Below are positions 62,532 through 64,000 of a stretch of 64,000 nt of DNA, piece by piece; the first letter of the stretch is position 1, and the number at the start of each line of letters is the position of its first letter. The position numbers were made by a program, and so were the translations under genes. Under the pieces are notes generated by a model. The model made no database searches and was not told where the DNA came from. It saw nothing but the letters and a program-made list of their open reading frames with translations. The stretch comes from Actinomycetota bacterium (lineage in GTDB: Bacteria > Actinomycetota > JAHEXW01). The stretch covers positions 1 through 64,000 of the forward strand of contig JANXYU010000029.1 of assembly GCA_025355855.1 (NCBI GenBank). The letters are read 5' to 3'.

Positions 62532-63932
62532 TCAGGCGCCGGGTGACGGGTCGTTCCCGCGCGCTGCGATAAGTCCTCGGGCAGCGGTAATCTGCGATTT
62601 AAGTTGCTTAGGCGCCACTCCGCCCGCGCTTTCGCGGCGTTCAACGCTCCGCTTCACTCTGATCACATCCAGTACGTCGCGTTCGAACAGCGGTGAGAAA
62701 TCTTTATATTCTTCTAAGGTCACGTCGGTTAGACGTTTATTCTTCCGCACGCATATTTTGACGATGTTGCCCACGATCGTGTGCGCGGCGCTAAACGGTA
62801 TACCTTTGACGGCCAAATAGTCCGCGAGGTCAGTCGCGGTAATAAAATCATCATCGGCTGCTTTGCTCATGCGAGCGGCGTCAAACGTCAGCGTCCGCAC
62901 GACGCCGGCCATGATGCGTAAACATTTTTTCAAAGTGTCGGCGGCGTCAAACAGGGCCTCTTTGTCTTCCTGAAGATCCTTGTTATAGGCCAGCGGCAGG
63001 CCTTTCATTACGGTCAGCATGGCCATCAGGTCGCCTGTCACCCGTCCCGTCTTACCGCGCACGAGTTCAGCCGCATCGGGGTTCTTTTTTTGAGGCATAA
63101 TGCTTGACCCCGTCGAAAATGATTCCGACATTCGAGCGAAACCGAACTCGCGCGAGGTCCACAAGATAAGCTCCTCGGCAAAGCGGCTCAGATGAGTCAT
63201 TGTAATCGCCGCATCCGCCATAAATTCTAGAACGAAATCCCTGTCCGCGACGCCATCCAGGCTGTTGGCAGAGACTTTTGAGAAACCAAGCTCCTTGGCT
63301 ACCAGGTCGCGGTCAATAGGAAATGTCGTGCCCGCCAAAGCGCCCGATCCTAGACTTAGAATGTCAACACGCGTTCGACAATCGATAAAGCGCGCCGCGT
63401 CCCGGTCCAACATAAAGACATACGACATCAAGTGATGCCCGAGCGTGATTGGTTGCGCCTTTTGCATATGTGTATAACCGGGCATGATCGCTCCGCCCTC
63501 GCTCTCCGCTCGGTCGGTCAAGGCCGCCATAAGATCAGCGATAAGCATGGCAACTTGATCGATATCGCTCATGACATAGAGCCGCAAATCGGTAACAGCC
63601 TGGTCGTTACGGCTGCGCCCAGTGCGCAGTTTTCCCGCCGTCTCACCGATCTTTTCTCCCAGGCCGCGCTCAACCGCTGTATGAATATCTTCGTCACTTG
63701 GCGAAAAGGTGAACTTACCCTTATCCATATCGGTTAATATCTCTTTTAGCCCCTTGGTTATCGCCTTGGCGTCCTCCGCTGAAATGATCCCGGTCTTGCC
63801 CAGCATCATTGCGTGGGCCCGGCTAACGGCAATGTCTTCGCGATATAGTCGTCGGTCGAACGAGAGCGACGCGTTGAACTCCTCCATTATCTCAACCGGT
63901 TCAGTTTCGAAACGTCCGCCCCATAACTTCAA
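62532..63932 (-). CDS. argH: Argininosuccinate lyase
   Basis: LKLWGGRF, GSSIMPQKKNPDAAELVRGK; TTG at 63932 overlaps the argG stop (TTGA). Confidence 0.97.
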   Translation of the reverse strand: MKLWGGRFETEPVEIMEEFNASLSFDRRLYREDIAVSRAHAMMLGKTGIISAEDAKAITKGLKEILTDMDKGKFTFSPSDEDIHTAVERGLGEKIGETAGKLRTGRSRNDQAVTDLRLYVMSDIDQVAMLIADLMAALTDRAESEGGAIMPGYTHMQKAQPITLGHHLMSYVFMLDRDAARFIDCRTRVDILSLGSGALAGTTFPIDRDLVAKELGFSKVSANSLDGVADRDFVLEFMADAAITMTHLSRFAEELILWTSREFGFARMSESFSTGSSIMPQKKNPDAAELVRGKTGRVTGDLMAMLTVMKGLPLAYNKDLQEDKEALFDAADTLKKCLRIMAGVVRTLTFDAARMSKAADDDFITATDLADYLAVKGIPFSAAHTIVGNIVKICVRKNKRLTDVTLEEYKDFSPLFERDVLDVIRVKRSVERRESAGGVAPKQLKSQITAARGLIAARGNDPSPGA

Positions 63933-64000
63933 ATCATTCGCTCCCCTCGTTTGTGCTTTTTGGCCCATTCAGTTAACGGCAATCCCCAAAGCTCGATAAA
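63929..64000 (-). CDS. argG: Argininosuccinate synthase, 3' end only
   Basis: Minus-strand frame FIELWGLPLTEWAKKHKRGERMI*; argG-like C-terminus next to argH; truncated by window edge. Confidence 0.6.
   Translation of the reverse strand, partial: FIELWGLPLTEWAKKHKRGERMI

Overview
This 64 kb window is almost entirely chromosomal housekeeping sequence, mostly coded on the minus strand. It looks like a deep-branching actinobacterial-type genome; that placement is inferred from a GarA-FtsR gene pair, an RsiG-like protein, dapL and actinobacterial/Gram-positive SOS boxes. Contents include: queE and a TrkA-type K+ channel; a bacterial archaemetzincin; dut; an anaerobic RNR operon (nrdR-nrdD-redoxin-nrdG) divergent from lexA; hflX-dapL-HIT-dapF-miaA-AMMECR1-ftsR-garA; an RsiG-like small protein with a polysaccharide deacetylase; a riboflavin operon (ribD-ribE-ribBA-ribH) with an FMN riboswitch; fmt-def-priA; tRNA-Pro(GGG); an SOS-box/small protein/dinB cassette; a translation/secretion block (lepB, rplS, trmD, rimM, khpA, rpsP, ffh, ftsY, smc); a 16S-23S-5S rRNA operon; tyrS; PBP1A; alr; FemAB; PolX; and argH. 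I saw no CRISPR array, prophage, IS element or recognisable defence island. The most notable observations are: (1) a single-motif RsiG-like c-di-GMP-binding anti-sigma candidate in a window with two I-site GGDEF proteins and three HD-GYP proteins; (2) a sensor-HD-GYP gene split by one in-frame UGA; (3) a RimM reduced to its PRC-barrel; (4) ribosomal protein L19 with a ~110-aa acidic tail that contains a genomic repeat sequence; (5) a divergent nrdR/lexA control region with tandem NrdR boxes and an SOS box; (6) an uncharacterised SOS-controlled small protein coupled to DinB; (7) fmt without a canonical start codon; (8) tandem paralogous small secreted proteins; (9) an rRNA leader with an intrinsic-terminator-like hairpin. 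All calls come from reading the sequence and ORF translations; no database searches were run.
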